64,000 nucleotides of DNA. It comes from Tretioscincus oriximinensis (taxonomy: Eukaryota; Chordata; Lepidosauria; Squamata; Gymnophthalmidae). Location: NCBI GenBank assembly GCA_022410635.1, contig JAJVDF010000296.1, forward strand, positions 1,134,046 to 1,198,045. Reading direction: 5' to 3'. The position numbers and the translations under genes were made by a program. The notes beneath the pieces are model-generated. The model was given only the letters and a program-made list of their open reading frames with translations, did not search any database and was not told where the DNA came from. This document shows, piece by piece, positions 44,531 through 56,921 of the stretch. The first letter of the stretch is position 1; the number at the start of each line of letters is the position of its first letter.

Positions 44531-47500
44531 CATTCTGATTCTGTTTTACACTGTGGAATGGCTTCCTAAATTGAGACTTTTTGAAATGCTATACTTTCAT
44601 TTTAAGCTTTAGCCTCATTTTGGTGGTCTTTCCTCTTCCCAAGTTGCTTTGAACTGAGTAGGAAGATTAAGTGTCTTTGGTTTCTAATCTCTCTGTTGGG
44701 TGGCGGAAATGGTGTGATCTTTTAAAAAAATGGTTAATAAGTATTATTTTGTGTTTTGTTCTATTGTTGCATAAATTCTAAGTGATTTTATCAGTGGCAG
44801 TATGCCACTTGGGGAAAATACTGTATTTTTAAAAGCTAATAAATCTGAGAAAAGCAAGTCTGACATTTAATAAATCTAGAAATCACTCATATCCAGTCGA
44901 ATACATACTCCCTTTGCACCTTGCAACCAATGTCTGGAAATCTGTGAGTTTGTTGAGGTTTCTACTGGTCGTATGGCACCTTTCCATATTTTTGTAATTT
45001 TATTTTACTTTGCAGTTGATTTATGTGTCACTTTCCTTCATAATATGCTCAAGGCTGCTTGCAGTTATTGTCAACAATTAACAGTTCAAATAAAATAACA
45101 TTGTGAGGGAGGAAAAATATAGTACTACTAGTGGAATAAGCCCTTGCCTGAGTCTAATGCAAGGGGGGGAGTCTAGCTTACCACACACACACACTCCTCC
45201 TTCCCTCTTCCTGTGTTGTTGCTTCTGTGCCGATTTGGATTCCATGGCAACTGCTGCAGATCTAGCCCTGGCTTTAGAACATTGATGATATCACTTCAGG
45301 CCCTGGCATTCATCCAAATATTGTCCATTCTCAGAACCTTTAGGGACTATTGTGACTTCTTGAAATATAGAGAAAGAAATGGAGTAAAAGAATTAAATGA
45401 ATAAACCCATTCAAAATAATATAAACAATGTACAAGTACATCATTATAAAATGGAAAGGAGGTAGGGAGAAACTGTAAGTTTCTCTTCTAGTTTTGCTGT
45501 CACTCCTCATTACTTAGCCCCGTAAGTAAGAAGGCTCCATTAGGAGATGAAAACTGTGGCTGTTCTTTTCCATTGCAGAGCAGTCTCAACTTGACAAGAA
45601 CGAATAAGCCTTGTTGCTTCTCAACAGCTCATTAAAAACTAGCCAGATTTCCTATTTTAAAAAAAAAGCCTCAAAATGCTGGCATCCATCGGCACAACCA
45701 GAGTTTATTTTCAATTATTTTTTGTTTTTAATTATTTTTATTTTCATATACTACTTCTAATTAACAAAATCTTGAAGCAGTTTGCAGAAGAGATTAAAAG
45801 CATCTCAATCCAATCAGACAGATTTTTTTNAAAAAAAATCTCTTTAAAAAAGGCATCCCATTTCCAGATGCACAATTGTCCAAATATAAAGCTGAAAAGC
45901 TACTTTATTTTACCACACAGAGTATTTTACTCTGGCTACTGTCTTCCCTACTCCATTCAACCCATTTCTTTGCTATACGAGATTAATGCCCACCTGTCTT
46001 AAAGAAATCCTGTTGATGAGATGATAATCTTGAAGCTTAGAAATGGGATAAGGTAAATGCAAGCAAACCATCTGATATCAGATTCAAGTTCTAGTGTGCT
46101 CCATATCATTGCATGAAACTCTGTTATCATACATGAACACAGATTGATTTTTCTTCTTCACATGTTTTAGTTTCACTTTCAGAAATATAAAGAACCAACT
46201 ATGTATGACTGACTGAATGAATGAAATGGCATAGATTTTATATTCCTGTATAAATAATAAAAACAATTAAAAGAAGGCATAAAAGTACAATAATGAAAAA
46301 CGTTTTTAAAAATTCTGAAAATTAGAGTAATCACGTAGGTGATGTTCTAACACATACTTTTAACCTCCCTTCCATCCTGAAGAACTGGACTATTATATAT
46401 GGACTATATGACTATTATGGCGCCATAGTAATTTCAACACAATCAAATGTGATATGAATAAGTGAAGAGAATACTGTTTTTTACTCTATGCTTTGCAATC
46501 AGGCCCACCCACTCAGCTTGTCCCCTCCCCCCTTGGGGATGATAGAATTACCTTGAGGTCTAATTAGCATAGGTGGCTATACAATAATAACAGAAAACAA
46601 TAATTTTAACTTAAGGTGTATGATCTGAATTTTACATTAATAGCAATTTAAAGATCATAGCAAAAAGCCTTCAGTGCACAGCTGATACAAAAAGTTAGCA
46701 GAATTTGCAACATTCAAACTTATTACATACTAGTAGAAAAGCCCATTAGCATATTTTTCTTCCTTGCTCTTTTTCTTTTCTTGTTTTCTGCAACCTTTCC
46801 CTCCCTCTCTGACACATCTTTCATTCCTTCACAATGCTGATCTATAGGTTGCTGCTAGAAACAGAATGTAAGTTAAATTTGTAACTGTTGAATCAAAAAN
46901 CCTTAAGCCCTTCAAAATCTTAGGCAACTGCATAATTTACTTTTGACTTAAGCTGGCTAGTCAAATGGATGCTTCCAACATTGTTTTGGGACGTTCTAGC
47001 AGTTATTACCACCAACCCTGTGCTTGATTCAGTTTGAGCAAGCAGCTGACCGCTATGGGGCACATAAATGTGAGGATGTTGTGAGTGGTAGAAGTCCCAC
47101 ATTCATTTCAGGCCACCCATTTTCACAAAGCGGGAAAAGAAGCTTCACGGTGGACATGGGGTTTATGAAAAAAACTTGCATTCAATATTACCTTGGCCAC
47201 CCTAGGATCATGGTCCTTTCCACTCAAAGCACTAAATGCAATACAGCAACACAGTTGGGGCCACTGTTGTGGCTTACTAAGTTATTTTTTATATAATTTA
47301 AGGAGATTAAAGAAGACTTTAGCAAAGATATAAGCAAGCACATTCTATTAGTTATATTTTCTGTTTTCATTCCACTGCAGAGTTTACAGGTAAAAAAAAT
47401 TCTTTTTAAAAACAACCAAAACACTTTTGGTTTCTGATCCAAAAGTTCTACTCGCACAGACTCACTAGATGCAGACGCCTTTTGTACTACCTGAATTTAA

Positions 47501-47579
47501 TTCAAACCATTCTGCAAAGTTCTAATATTAATCCTTTCATTTTGGTTTTAAGTTACTGCATATATGGCACAATGGATTT
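44531..47579. other. No gene seen; unique-looking sequence
   Basis: A 108-codon frame at 45676-46002 contains an N and low-complexity T/A tracts. The 90-codon frame at 47024-47296 shows no domain. No repeat recognised. Confidence 0.35.
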
Positions 47580-47591
47580 CCCCCCCCCCCC
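47580..47591 (+). repeat. Homopolymer C12
   Basis: Twelve consecutive C residues in AT-rich surroundings; also a likely sequencing or assembly soft spot. Confidence 0.9.
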
Positions 47592-49086
47592 AAACATAAA
47601 TTAGAAACATATTTTGAGAAATTAAACCTTCTCAGTACAAAGTAAAACTATTTAAGTGTCTTTACGGTTAAAATAGAATTATATTCTTACGCTTTAAATT
47701 TCAGATTAGTGGTGAAAAGAAAAATATTAAACCTACAAAATTTTGCTCTGCAACTTTGTGTTGCACCGAGGTTCTCACATGGATCATCTAATTATTTGCA
47801 CGTGTCAACAAATTTATGAAATAATAACTTATCAAATAAAACTGAATGTGAATCCAAGGAGAAGTACTCCACCAGAGATTTCCAACTCCATTAAAACTTC
47901 GGTTATTTCCATAATATTTACATGTTTGAATGGAACACAGCATATGAATTTGAATGGAATATGAATATTTTACGCATATTGATACTGCATTCTTTTTTCG
48001 TTGGCCAGAGCTAATCTAAGCAAAACATGAGCCAAAACAGAATCCAAATTTGCTTTTCGTTAAATTATCAAAAATCATATCTTAGCTTTTGAATAAAAAA
48101 GGAGCAGCCACGACACTATTCAACTTGTATATTTTCTGTTTGTACAAATTTAGAAATTTTATAGAATAAACAAAAGGAAACCGACCACTGAACAGCTATC
48201 CAATTCAAGTGTCCAATTCTAAACAGTGAATCTATGTCCTTGCAATATAACCTTCAGTTGCATGAGCCACATGGAAACCTAGTGTGTCTGTGCAGGGATC
48301 TTGAACAATGCTCACATAGTAGGGTGTCCCTTGAGACACAAACACCCCCATCTAACATCTGCACTACTCCAGCACTATAAAGATGCAACTTAACTAAAAT
48401 TCTCTTCTACAAGGTTAAAGCAAAAAGGAAATGACTTAAAATAAACCCCAAAGTCCCATAAGATCCAATCCTAGAGTCAAAATACTGTAGTAGTCTCCAA
48501 ATGATGATATATCTAATGTAGCTTCTGCTAACTAGTTTTGTTTTGACTAATCAAAGTAGGTATTATCTATAAGGTTAAGCCTTATCTGATGTAACAGACA
48601 AAATTCTAGACTATTCCTCATACCAAAATATTATCTTTCCTAAGGTTTTGTTATACTCCCAATTCTGAGGTTGTATTCACACACAGCAACAAATACTAGC
48701 TTCAGAGTGTTCTAGAAGTATTAGATGTAGCATTAATAGCATTTTATTCCATTCTTCCACCATATAATTTGGTGATCTTTAATGTCCTTTGCAGATTGTA
48801 GGTGTACACTATTGTGTGACCATCTCTGAAACATTCCTCTCAAAGGTGATCTTTTCCCCTATGTAATCTTAGCCTGGCATTGAAGTCAATATATCTTCTC
48901 TATTTTGCACATTGATAAATGTGACCAAGCAAAGCCAAGATTAAAAAATACTACCTTATTCTTTGAAACTATTATTATTTTACTTTGCCTATTCATTTTC
49001 TAATCAAACAATAAATTTTGACATACCAAAGATTTAAAAACAGTGGTCTAATCCTTGTACTCTCTGTATTTCCAAGACAGTAACTA
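47592..49086. other. No gene seen; unique-looking sequence
   Basis: No coding frame of interest and no repeat recognised. Confidence 0.35.
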
Positions 49087-49440
49087 GGGCTATGTGCACA
49101 CAATGTTTTTCTACCTTGTTCGTAGCTCAGTCAGGATGTTTCGGGCACATACGCAAAGTGTTTTTTGGTAGTAAACCCGCAATAAATGCCTTTTTTTTTG
49201 CTGGAATAAACTATTGCTTAGATATTCAGGCATCATTCCAGAGAACCCCCGTATTCTCGTGATCATATCCGTGCACACAAATTAGACACAAGAAACAACA
49301 GCCAGCTATTTCTATTGGCTGTTGCAATAGAACAGATGTGACAGAATAGATGTTACAGAATAGGTGTTGCGGAACTGGGGCATTGATCAGGGAATATTCA
49401 TGTTTAGTGTTCATGGACACACGATTGCTATAATAAATCT
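49087..49440 (+). mobile_element. Family A MITE, 3'-truncated copy
   Basis: GGGCTATGTGCACACAATGT, TTGTTCGTAGCTCAGTCAGG, GGAATAAACTATTGCT-like sequence, TCGTGATCATATCCGTGCAC and GGACACACGATTGCTATAAT occur in the same order as in the complete copies at 53840 and 56528. The expected terminus (…TTTTTAAGTCGTCGTG) is not present. The 77-codon frame on the other strand has no domain. Confidence 0.75.
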
Positions 49441-51019
49441 CATTATTAGTATTTTCCAATCAATGAATGGAGTTAATGAGCATATTTTTATAACTTGACA
49501 ATGAATGCTCTTGAATAGGAGGCAACTTAATATAAAATGCCTGCTCCAGTAGACTGTCTCCATATCTCCCCTCACCAAGGTCTCTGGGTATGGTCATGTT
49601 ATGGACCTGGAGCAACTCTCAGGTCATTACCTTTACACACTGAGGTTGGCCATTTCCTCATTGTGAGTCATGAAAACTGGCTGTGGTAACTCAACTGTTG
49701 TCTATGAATGCAGAGATTGAAGCAACTCCCTATGCACATAAGCACCAATGGAGGTAAACAGAGCTGTATGGTCTGACACTAGAGAGGTTCCTGGCTTCAG
49801 GTATGGAGTTGTGATTTGAGCAAGTATGTTGTAGATTACATAAAAGTAAATACGTCCTTGATTGAGCTCTGATCCCAGTCATCCCATAAGATGTCTTTGA
49901 CAGATGTGGAAGTGATTTGCTTTTAGCTCCTTTCTGGGGAGATATTAGGAATTGAATCTGTGCTTCAGATAGTTTCTTTACTACTGCCTCTCTGATAAAA
50001 TACCAATTAATTATTCTATTTCAGCTAAGGCTCTTCCTTTGAAAATGCTTACACCCAACTTGAACCTCCTCCCCACCTTATACATATCAAACTGTTTGAA
50101 GCAAGTTGAGATCAATTATCCCACTTTGAGTTTCCAGTTCTGAGTGGCAAAAAGGAAGGTGATAACAGACATGAAACCCAGCTGAATGACCCCTCTTCTG
50201 CATCAGGGTTTTTTTTAAAAAAAGAAATCATGCACCTGTCGCAAGCTTTGACTGTGATACTGACATGGTGCTGAAAGGAAGTGCACCAGAATATAGGTGG
50301 ATCCAGAATACAACTTACTTTCTGACATGTCATTGTTACCTTGAAATAGACAAAACTTCAGGGAAAAATCTGTAAAATAGCAAAAGTTGGGTAATATAAA
50401 GTCAATATTTCCCATGTTTAATTATTTTTCCATCTGTCTATACTAAGTTGTTTTACCTTGAACTCCTTCAAAAAAATTGGATGAAAAATGTTGTGGGTTA
50501 ATATATAATGATGTCCATAATTAATTGGGAGCCAAACATACGTCAACTCTGTGAAATCAACAAGTTTAAGTGCAGGTTAATTTTGCGTTGCGTTTATCAA
50601 CCAGAAAACAGTTCAATCTGACTTTCATGCTCATCCTCCTAAATCCATTATCAGGTCCCTTGGAACTTGCTTTTAAAATGTGTCCTTCAGCAAGGAATGT
50701 TTATGCCTCTGAAAGTCTCTAATTGCTTTGCTTTATTAGTGAAGTCACTTTCTGGGTGGACTGTGACCTAATAACCGCATGCAAAGAGACACATGTTAGA
50801 AAGATATGGACACAATCACTAACCCAATCTGTGTGAATTAAAGTGGTCTGATTCACTGTTTAGAATTTCGGAAAGAGAGATAAAATTAGGGTTTGAATCA
50901 TGTTGTGGTTCGTGACTGACATATGGTCAGTCATGTACAAAACTAGAAGCACATACAATTCCAGTGATGTATACACGGTGAGATATTTTAAAAGCAAACA
51001 TAAACTTGCAAAAGGACAT
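49441..51019. other. No gene seen; unique-looking sequence
   Basis: The stretch 50560-50880 has no recognised repeat and includes ATGCAAAG octamer-like and TAATTGC sites; conservation would have to be tested. Confidence 0.3.
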
Positions 51020-51205
51020 AAAGTGGAGCAACAGACAGTATTCATGAAGTGCCATTTGCAAGGAATTAAAAATAGGTGAAGATCATGCCTTCTGCTTGCA
51101 GGTTTCCAGGTGCAATCGGGAGGTTACTGTGTAAGGCAGAATAATGAACTAAATGGACTATGGCTTGTTCCAGCAGGGCTCCTCTTGTGTTCTTATAACT
51201 TTTTA
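51020..51205 (+). mobile_element. CR1-clade LINE 3' tail
   Basis: GGAGCAACAGACAGTATTCA, AGTGCCATTTGCAAGGAATT and AGCAGGGCTCCTCTTGTGTT match the CR1 3' UTR in order. Only the last 185 bp are kept. Confidence 0.8.
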
Positions 51206-51669
51206 AGCTAACGGCTTTCAGGATCTGCCCGTTGTGACCTGAATTGTTGTTTGAAAATATTGAAAGAGCAATGAATGCTGGATTTTATGCAACAAATGTC
51301 AAATAATTCTGCTTCAGTATAGTGAAATCAGAAAGGACTTTCAGCCCTGAAGAACTGGACTAAACCAGGAAAAAACTGTCTTTCCCAGATTATGTCCAGT
51401 TTTTCAGAACTGAAGATGGGCTAAATGTATGTGTCAGAACAGCACCTCATAAAGACTTCTAAACTTCTGGTGGCTCCCAGAGTATGTTATCCCATATTCT
51501 CTTTCCTATAAAACCAACATACTGTGAGAGCAGATATCTGCCACTTTTTAAGGCCTTATCCCACAATAACATTAAGGCTACATCCAGACATGTTTTTTGG
51601 GAGCTATCTATGTGTCATAGGGGCTCATCTGTCACTCGTGTTGCTGTCCACAGCATCACAGTAGTGCTT
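51206..51669. other. No gene seen; possible MITE end at 51576
   Basis: GGCTACATCCAGACATG following TTAA at 51572-51592 resembles a family A-type terminus, but no partner was found. Confidence 0.3.
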
Positions 51670-51672
51670 TAA

Positions 51673-51848
51673 GGTCCTGTTCCCACTGAGCCTTATTCTG
51701 GGCTATCTCAGAAAAGGGGCCTGCCATACATACTCGTATAAACTATGGCAGGCCACGAATGGGGCCTGCCATAGCCAACACTGGTACGTTGATAGCCGAA
51801 CCCTGTAAAGTGATATAACTCAGGAAAAAGCTCAGTGGAGACAGGGCC
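51673..51848. mobile_element. Family B MITE, complete copy with TAA duplication
   Basis: The left end GGTCCTGTTCCCACTGAGCC and right end GCTCAGTGGAGACAGGGCC are inverted repeats, flanked by TAA at 51670-51672 and 51849-51851. The interior contains a further inverted pair (GGGGCCTGCCATA...TATGGCAGGCC) near 51717-51757. At 176 bp it is non-coding. A TAA duplication fits PIF/Harbinger-like insertion. Confidence 0.85.
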
Positions 51849-51851
51849 TAA

Positions 51852-52890
51852 TGGTTTATTATTTCATATATACACGATATTGCCAAATGTATTTGCTCAC
51901 ATCTGCTGCATTCACTTTTGGCATTTATTAATATAGCATTTATTTATTTATTAGTAGAGCAAAATAAATAGCTACTCATTATAGACAACAAGTAAAACAA
52001 ACAATAATCCAAAAATTCTAATATAAAATAAGCAATATAAGTGTTATCCTGAATAATGGTCCTCTTTTGAACTTATATATAGTCATAGAGAGGATTCACA
52101 CTTAACTAATTGAACAAGTCCGTGAGCAGCAGGCACACCGATCCACTTGTGAACCTTTTTTGTTCATACTTTGGGAGAAGAAATGGTCTGTTTAGCATTT
52201 TTGCAATGAGCAACAAGCCAACTACAATGTAGACTTCTTCTTATGCCCCAACCCTGATAGAAACTGATGCAATCAGCAGGTGGAGAGTCTCAGAAACTGT
52301 TAAGTTAAGCCCAGGCTTTACCCTCTGTACCACAAGCAGCAGTGGACAATGATGATGCAGGAATTCTGAAAGTAATCTGACATGCCTGGGTGCCTCCTCT
52401 TACTGCAATTAAATGAAAATATTTATTTGACACAAGGACCTGGTAAACAGCGTTCCAGGGAATGTACCTTAAACTTAGCTTATACTTAACCTTGTGGCGT
52501 CTACTAACAAGGTGACTGCACAAAGTTAAGTTTTAAGTAAATTTAACAATCCTTTTGAAGTGATTGTGGAGTAGTCTAATGAGCCTTTGAATGAAACATT
52601 CCCNGGCCTCAAAGTAGGAAAACAAAAGTAAGTTTAAGTTAAGTTTAAGAATACTTTAAGATCTGAANGCATTTGAGGTGAGAGTGAGGAAAATAACTAT
52701 GGAAATGCAGTGCTCCAATTGCTTCCCTTTACTATTTCCCCACGCCCTACATAAAGCGTTTTGGAGGCGAGTTTACCATCCGTCTGACCCACAGATCTAT
52801 GGGTGTCCAGCCTTCCACGCACTCTAAAAATCTTTAGAGCGCAGTAAACAGCCTCCTCATATCATGCGATTTTCACAAGTCTCCGAGATG
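51852..52890. other. No gene seen; unique-looking sequence
   Basis: A TTAAGTTTAAG repeat of short units lies near 52530-52665, with two Ns. No coding signal. Confidence 0.35.
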
Positions 52891-52923
52891 TTACCCAGAA
52901 TAAGGCTCCGTGTGGACAAGGCC
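52891..52923 (-). repeat. Family B-like MITE end
   Basis: On the minus strand GGCCTTGTCCACACGGAGCC then TTATTCTGGGTAA closely matches 5711-5745. The two form a subtype with CCACAC instead of CCCACT. The opposite terminus was not identified. Confidence 0.6.
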
Positions 52924-53836
52924 TACATTTTAAAGTTCCAAAGAAGAATCTCTTTGGAGAGCTGCTTTATGGAAATATAAAGATTTCATTGCGTCTTGGA
53001 GCACAGGGGTTGCCTGGGAACAGTAGGCAGGGTCAGAGGGAATTCTGAGGATTGTAGTTAGGAAAGTACAGGCAGAAGAAAGGCAGCAGCTGAATGACAT
53101 GTGAAATAGGGACAAGCTGCCAATGTTTTTTTTTTTTAGCATTTGTAAAGCGCAAATGGACAGGTGGGGAAATGGCCTATGAACCCACTCATAGAGTAAA
53201 TCAATCAGAACAAGAATATAGATCATCCAATCACAAGCAATGAATTATGGAAACTTTTATGGTAAGACAGGGGATCTCTTCATACATTTTGGTTGACAGA
53301 AATGAAAACAGTAATCATTTTTTGTGTGTTGTAAACTGAACTATTGCTATAAAAGGAAATAGATGCAGTCCCAATGAGGCAAGGGCCTAATCTATGGGAT
53401 CCTAACAAGTTACATTTAGTCACAAATTAAGCATGAATATGATAGTCCATGTTTTCCTGGTTTTGAAAAGAAAAAGAAAATCCACACAGAAGCTTATTTT
53501 TAAAGGAAGAGAAAATAAGATTAAAAGGAGGAGGAATGAAGAATGCAAATATTTTCATTAGCAAGGCATTTGTGTGTCAGTAGCTGATAATAATGTGGGT
53601 CATTCCCACAAAGCTTCCAGATCGTTCCCTCCGCACCCACACTCCTACCTAAAGTTTAGCAAAATCCAAAACGAAGCACATTCAACTGCAACATGTATAT
53701 AAATTATGCAGCTTATGTGCTATTTCATTCGATCCCATATTCATTGGAAGCATATCAATGTAGATGTACTTCTAATCACAATTACAGTTGACCCAATATA
53801 CAATAGGTACAGTAGTTTCCTTAAACCTAAAACAAT
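52924..53836. other. No gene seen
   Basis: The 98-codon minus frame at 52930-53226 has no recognised domain. Otherwise AT-rich unique-looking DNA. Confidence 0.35.
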
Positions 53837-53839
53837 TAA

Positions 53840-54255
53840 GGCTGCATGCACACGACATTTTTCTATCTTGTTCGTAATGTAATCAGGAAGTCTCGAGCAC
53901 AAATGCTAAGAGCTTTTCAGTAGTCGACCTACAATGAACGCCATCTTTCCTGGAATAAACTATTGCTCAGATATTCAGACAGCGTTCCGGAGAACTCCTG
54001 TACTCTTGCACCTGTATGCATGTGCACAAACTAGACGCAAAATGTTAAATCAATTGAGAATGCTGTAGTTATTTCTACTGGCTGTTGTGAATAAAAAAAA
54101 ATTATCGGACAGCACTGCAATGAAATCAATGAGCAATTGAACGGAACTGGGGCATTGGTCACGGAATATACATGTTTGGTGTGCACGGACACAAGATTGC
54201 TATATTACAGATTGTAACATTGTAGCAGTTTTTAAGTCGTCGTGTGCATCTAGCC
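53840..54255 (+). mobile_element. Family A MITE, complete copy with TAA duplication
   Basis: GGCTGCATGCACACGAC at the left and GTCGTGTGCATCTAGCC at the right are inverted repeats; TAA lies on both sides (53837-53839 and 54256-54258). The interior has TATCTTGTTCGTAATG, GGAATAAACTATTGCTCAGA and GGACACAAGATTGCTATAT, shared with the other copies. At 416 bp with no transposase frame it is non-autonomous. TAA duplication and termini are compatible with PIF/Harbinger; no family name is recognised. Confidence 0.85.
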
Positions 54256-54933
54256 TAAGTTTCAGAAAACATCATGAATTTAAATTTGTGGACAAAATGT
54301 CACTGCTCTTATAGATTAAGAGATTAAGCAGCTAATAGCTGAGAACTGGAAAAGAAAAAAAACACCCTATTTCATTTTTGAAATTCTATAGCTCCAGACA
54401 TAGGTTTTATTCCNGATGATCCAAATATACCAGAACAAGTTGAAGATCTCTAAAGTTGCCAGATAGTAACATTGATTGCTGTTAACTACCCAGATCCTCA
54501 GACCATAGAAAAATAAGGAATGAAAACTGAGATATCTCTTACTTTGAAGGAATTGGCATTTAAAATGTTCAGACAATGCCAACCCACAAAACAGAGGAGG
54601 CCTAAAGCCTTGTGAATTTTAAACTTCTGCACAGAATTTTGTATAAAACCAACATACCTTAATGAAAATGTCTAATGAAGACCAATCTGAAAAGATTCCA
54701 GGATGAAAGATCTAGACCGCATGTTATGGATGAATGCTGGACCATCATGGCAAATTAAATGAGTAAAACAAATATGGTATATATATTCTCCATGAACTTG
54801 TACAGCACTGTAAGGAAGAATGAGATCAAGGCTGCTTTTCATCCCACTCTCTGTTGCACTGATAAACCTACCACAACTGAAATCAAGCATTTGGTTACAA
54901 ATCTTACTTTTGTCTTTTTCATTTTTTAACTAT
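54256..54933. other. No gene seen
   Basis: Spacer between two family A copies in opposite orientation. Short frames only. Confidence 0.35.
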
Positions 54934-55358
54934 GGCTGCATGCACACCACGATGTAAAAACTGATATAAAGTTATATTCTGGAATATAGCAATCATGTGT
55001 CTGAGCACATGAAACGTCTATATTCCATGGCCAATGCCTCACATCACTCCTCGATCTCGTTGCAGTGCAGAGCGAGGCTGTGGTTTTTATTTTACTCCCA
55101 TCAGCCTATAGATACAACTGCTGCTTTCTTGGTTGTTTTATCCTTGTGCATCAAATTTGTGCACACGAATGCACACAGCCACAGACGTGAGAGGATGGGG
55201 GCTCTCCAGAACGATGCCTGAATATATCCCAACAATAGTTTATTCCAGGATAAATGTCATTTATTGTGTGACGACTGCTCAAAAACACTTAACCCATGTG
55301 CTAGAGTCTTCCTCATCTCGCTCCGATCAAGGTAGAAATATGCTGTGTGCACGCAGCC
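54934..55358 (-). mobile_element. Family A MITE, complete copy, inverted
   Basis: It opens with GGCTGCATGCACACCACGAT (the right terminus of the plus-strand copies, reversed) and closes with TGTGTGCACGCAGCC. Inside, TTCTGGAATATAGC and GTTTATTCCAGGATAAAT match the reversed interior. Flanking triplets are TAT and TTT, so the target duplication is not exact. Two open frames (54997-55221, 55133-55369) lack domains. Confidence 0.8.
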
Positions 55359-55661
55359 TTTGTTTCTAAAGGTTGTTCTCTATGTCCAGTAAAATCAGGA
55401 ATGGCCAGCGTCTGCACTTGTAATAGGTCTTGATTAAAAAGGGTCTCAGGGCCTTATTTTTGCACATTACTGTAGAATAAGAGCCCCTGACCCTTGCTGG
55501 TATGTTCCTATACAAGATGGAATGTGAACCAAATCAGGAGACTCCTACATCACTGGTAGACATGGTGGACCAAGGAGAAACTTCCTTAGATCATCATCAT
55601 AAATCATATGACTCACATCCCTGACAGAAGAGTTGCCTTGTTCACTGTTGGTCATTAATGC
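55359..55661. other. No gene seen
   Basis: Short spacer, no recognised repeat or frame. Confidence 0.35.
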
Positions 55662-55664
55662 TTA

Positions 55665-55780
55665 GGCCCTGTCTACACGGAGCCTTATCATGGGCCTTAT
55701 CCTCAGAATAGGAGCCTGCACTCCACAGGCCTGCCATAGTCGATCAACATACTGCCATGTTGATGGCTAAGCCCTGTCAC
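55665..55780 (+). mobile_element. Family B MITE, 3'-truncated copy
   Basis: GGCCCTGTCTACACGGAGCC, CTCAGAATAGGAGCCTGC and GGCCTGCCATAGTCGATCAA, then TTGATGGCTAAGCCCTGT, parallel the copy at 51673. TTA precedes the element. The right inverted repeat is missing. Confidence 0.7.
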
Positions 55781-56524
55781 AAATGCTTTCCTTTATATTA
55801 TATTATAATTTATATATAAAATGCATGCATTCTCTAATGTTTATCTTAGGCTTAACATAATTTTAAATTACTGCTTCTTAGAATTAGTTTTGGTGTATTT
55901 CAAATTCATGAGTAAAATGTAAAATCATCCACAGAAATGGAGGGATAAGGAAAAGCAAAAGAAGCACATTTTTTTATCCTTCTGGAAAAGGAAAAGAAAA
56001 AGCTTTGCACAGCTGTGTCTTTGTCTGGGTCCTAGGCAGATAAACTGGGACGAACTAATTAATTATCTTCAGCTTTCAAACTAGGCCAGGAACATCACAG
56101 ACAGGAGGAGTGATGGGCAGAATAACCTACTAAAACTAATCAGATTGCTAGAATTACTTGGAAGAAGGCAGAAGACATCAAGGCTGTAGTCCCAGCCCAA
56201 CAAGAATGTGGTGAATAATCTTGGCATAATTGTATAACATCCAATTTAAGAAGAGGTAGCCTTCACCTTTTGCTGCAGTTTTTGCAAGCAGGAAAGCTTA
56301 TCTCTCTAAACAAAAAACATGTAAAATGTAAGGTGGANTGCAGAAAAAGAATGTAGACAATGTAGCTATCAGTTAATTATTTTGGTTAGAACTCCACTAG
56401 ACTTTGCAAAGTACATTAGGTTAAATAAACAAATAAGTAAAAAAAAATTAAGTCAGTTTATCCTGCTTCCCTTGGGGGGACATACATAATTATATATAAA
56501 CTTTCTGTAGAAGGGAACTTTCTT
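55781..56524. other. No gene seen
   Basis: AT-rich unique-looking sequence; one N at 56338. Confidence 0.35.
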
Positions 56525-56527
56525 AAA

Positions 56528-56918
56528 GGCTGCATGCACACAGCTATTTTCTACCTCGTTCGTAGCACGATCAGGAAGGCACACATGCTAAGCACTTTTC
56601 AGTAGTCCATCCACAATAAACGCAATAGCTCAGATATTCAGACATAGTTCTAGAAAAACCCCGTACTCTCGAGACTGTGTACGTGTGCACAAATCAGAGC
56701 CCAGATGTTAAAGCAAGCAAGAACACGGCAGTTGTTTCTATTGGCAGTTTCAAGTAAAAAAAAATTCTTGGACTGCATTGTGACGAGATCAATGAGCGAT
56801 GTTACAGAGCTGCAGCACTGGTCATGGGATGTACACATTTGGTGTGCATGGACACGCAGTTGCTATATTCTGGATTATAGCTTTGAAGCGGTTTTTAAGT
56901 CGTCGTGTACACGCAGCC
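56528..56918 (+). mobile_element. Family A MITE, complete copy
   Basis: GGCTGCATGCACACAGCTAT at the left and GTCGTCGTGTACACGCAGCC at the right are inverted repeats; AAA lies on both sides (56525-56527, 56919-56921). The interior (TACCTCGTTCGTAGCACGAT, CTCGAGACTGTGTACGTG, TTCTGGATTATAGCTTTGAA) matches the other family A copies. The 136-codon frame starting at 56705 runs out of the element and has no domain. Confidence 0.85.
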
Positions 56919-56921
56919 AAA

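Noticed and set aside
47024..47296. 90-codon open frame
   Set aside because: No domain, signal peptide or compositional bias; the same region has an opposite-strand frame and may be a diverged repeat.
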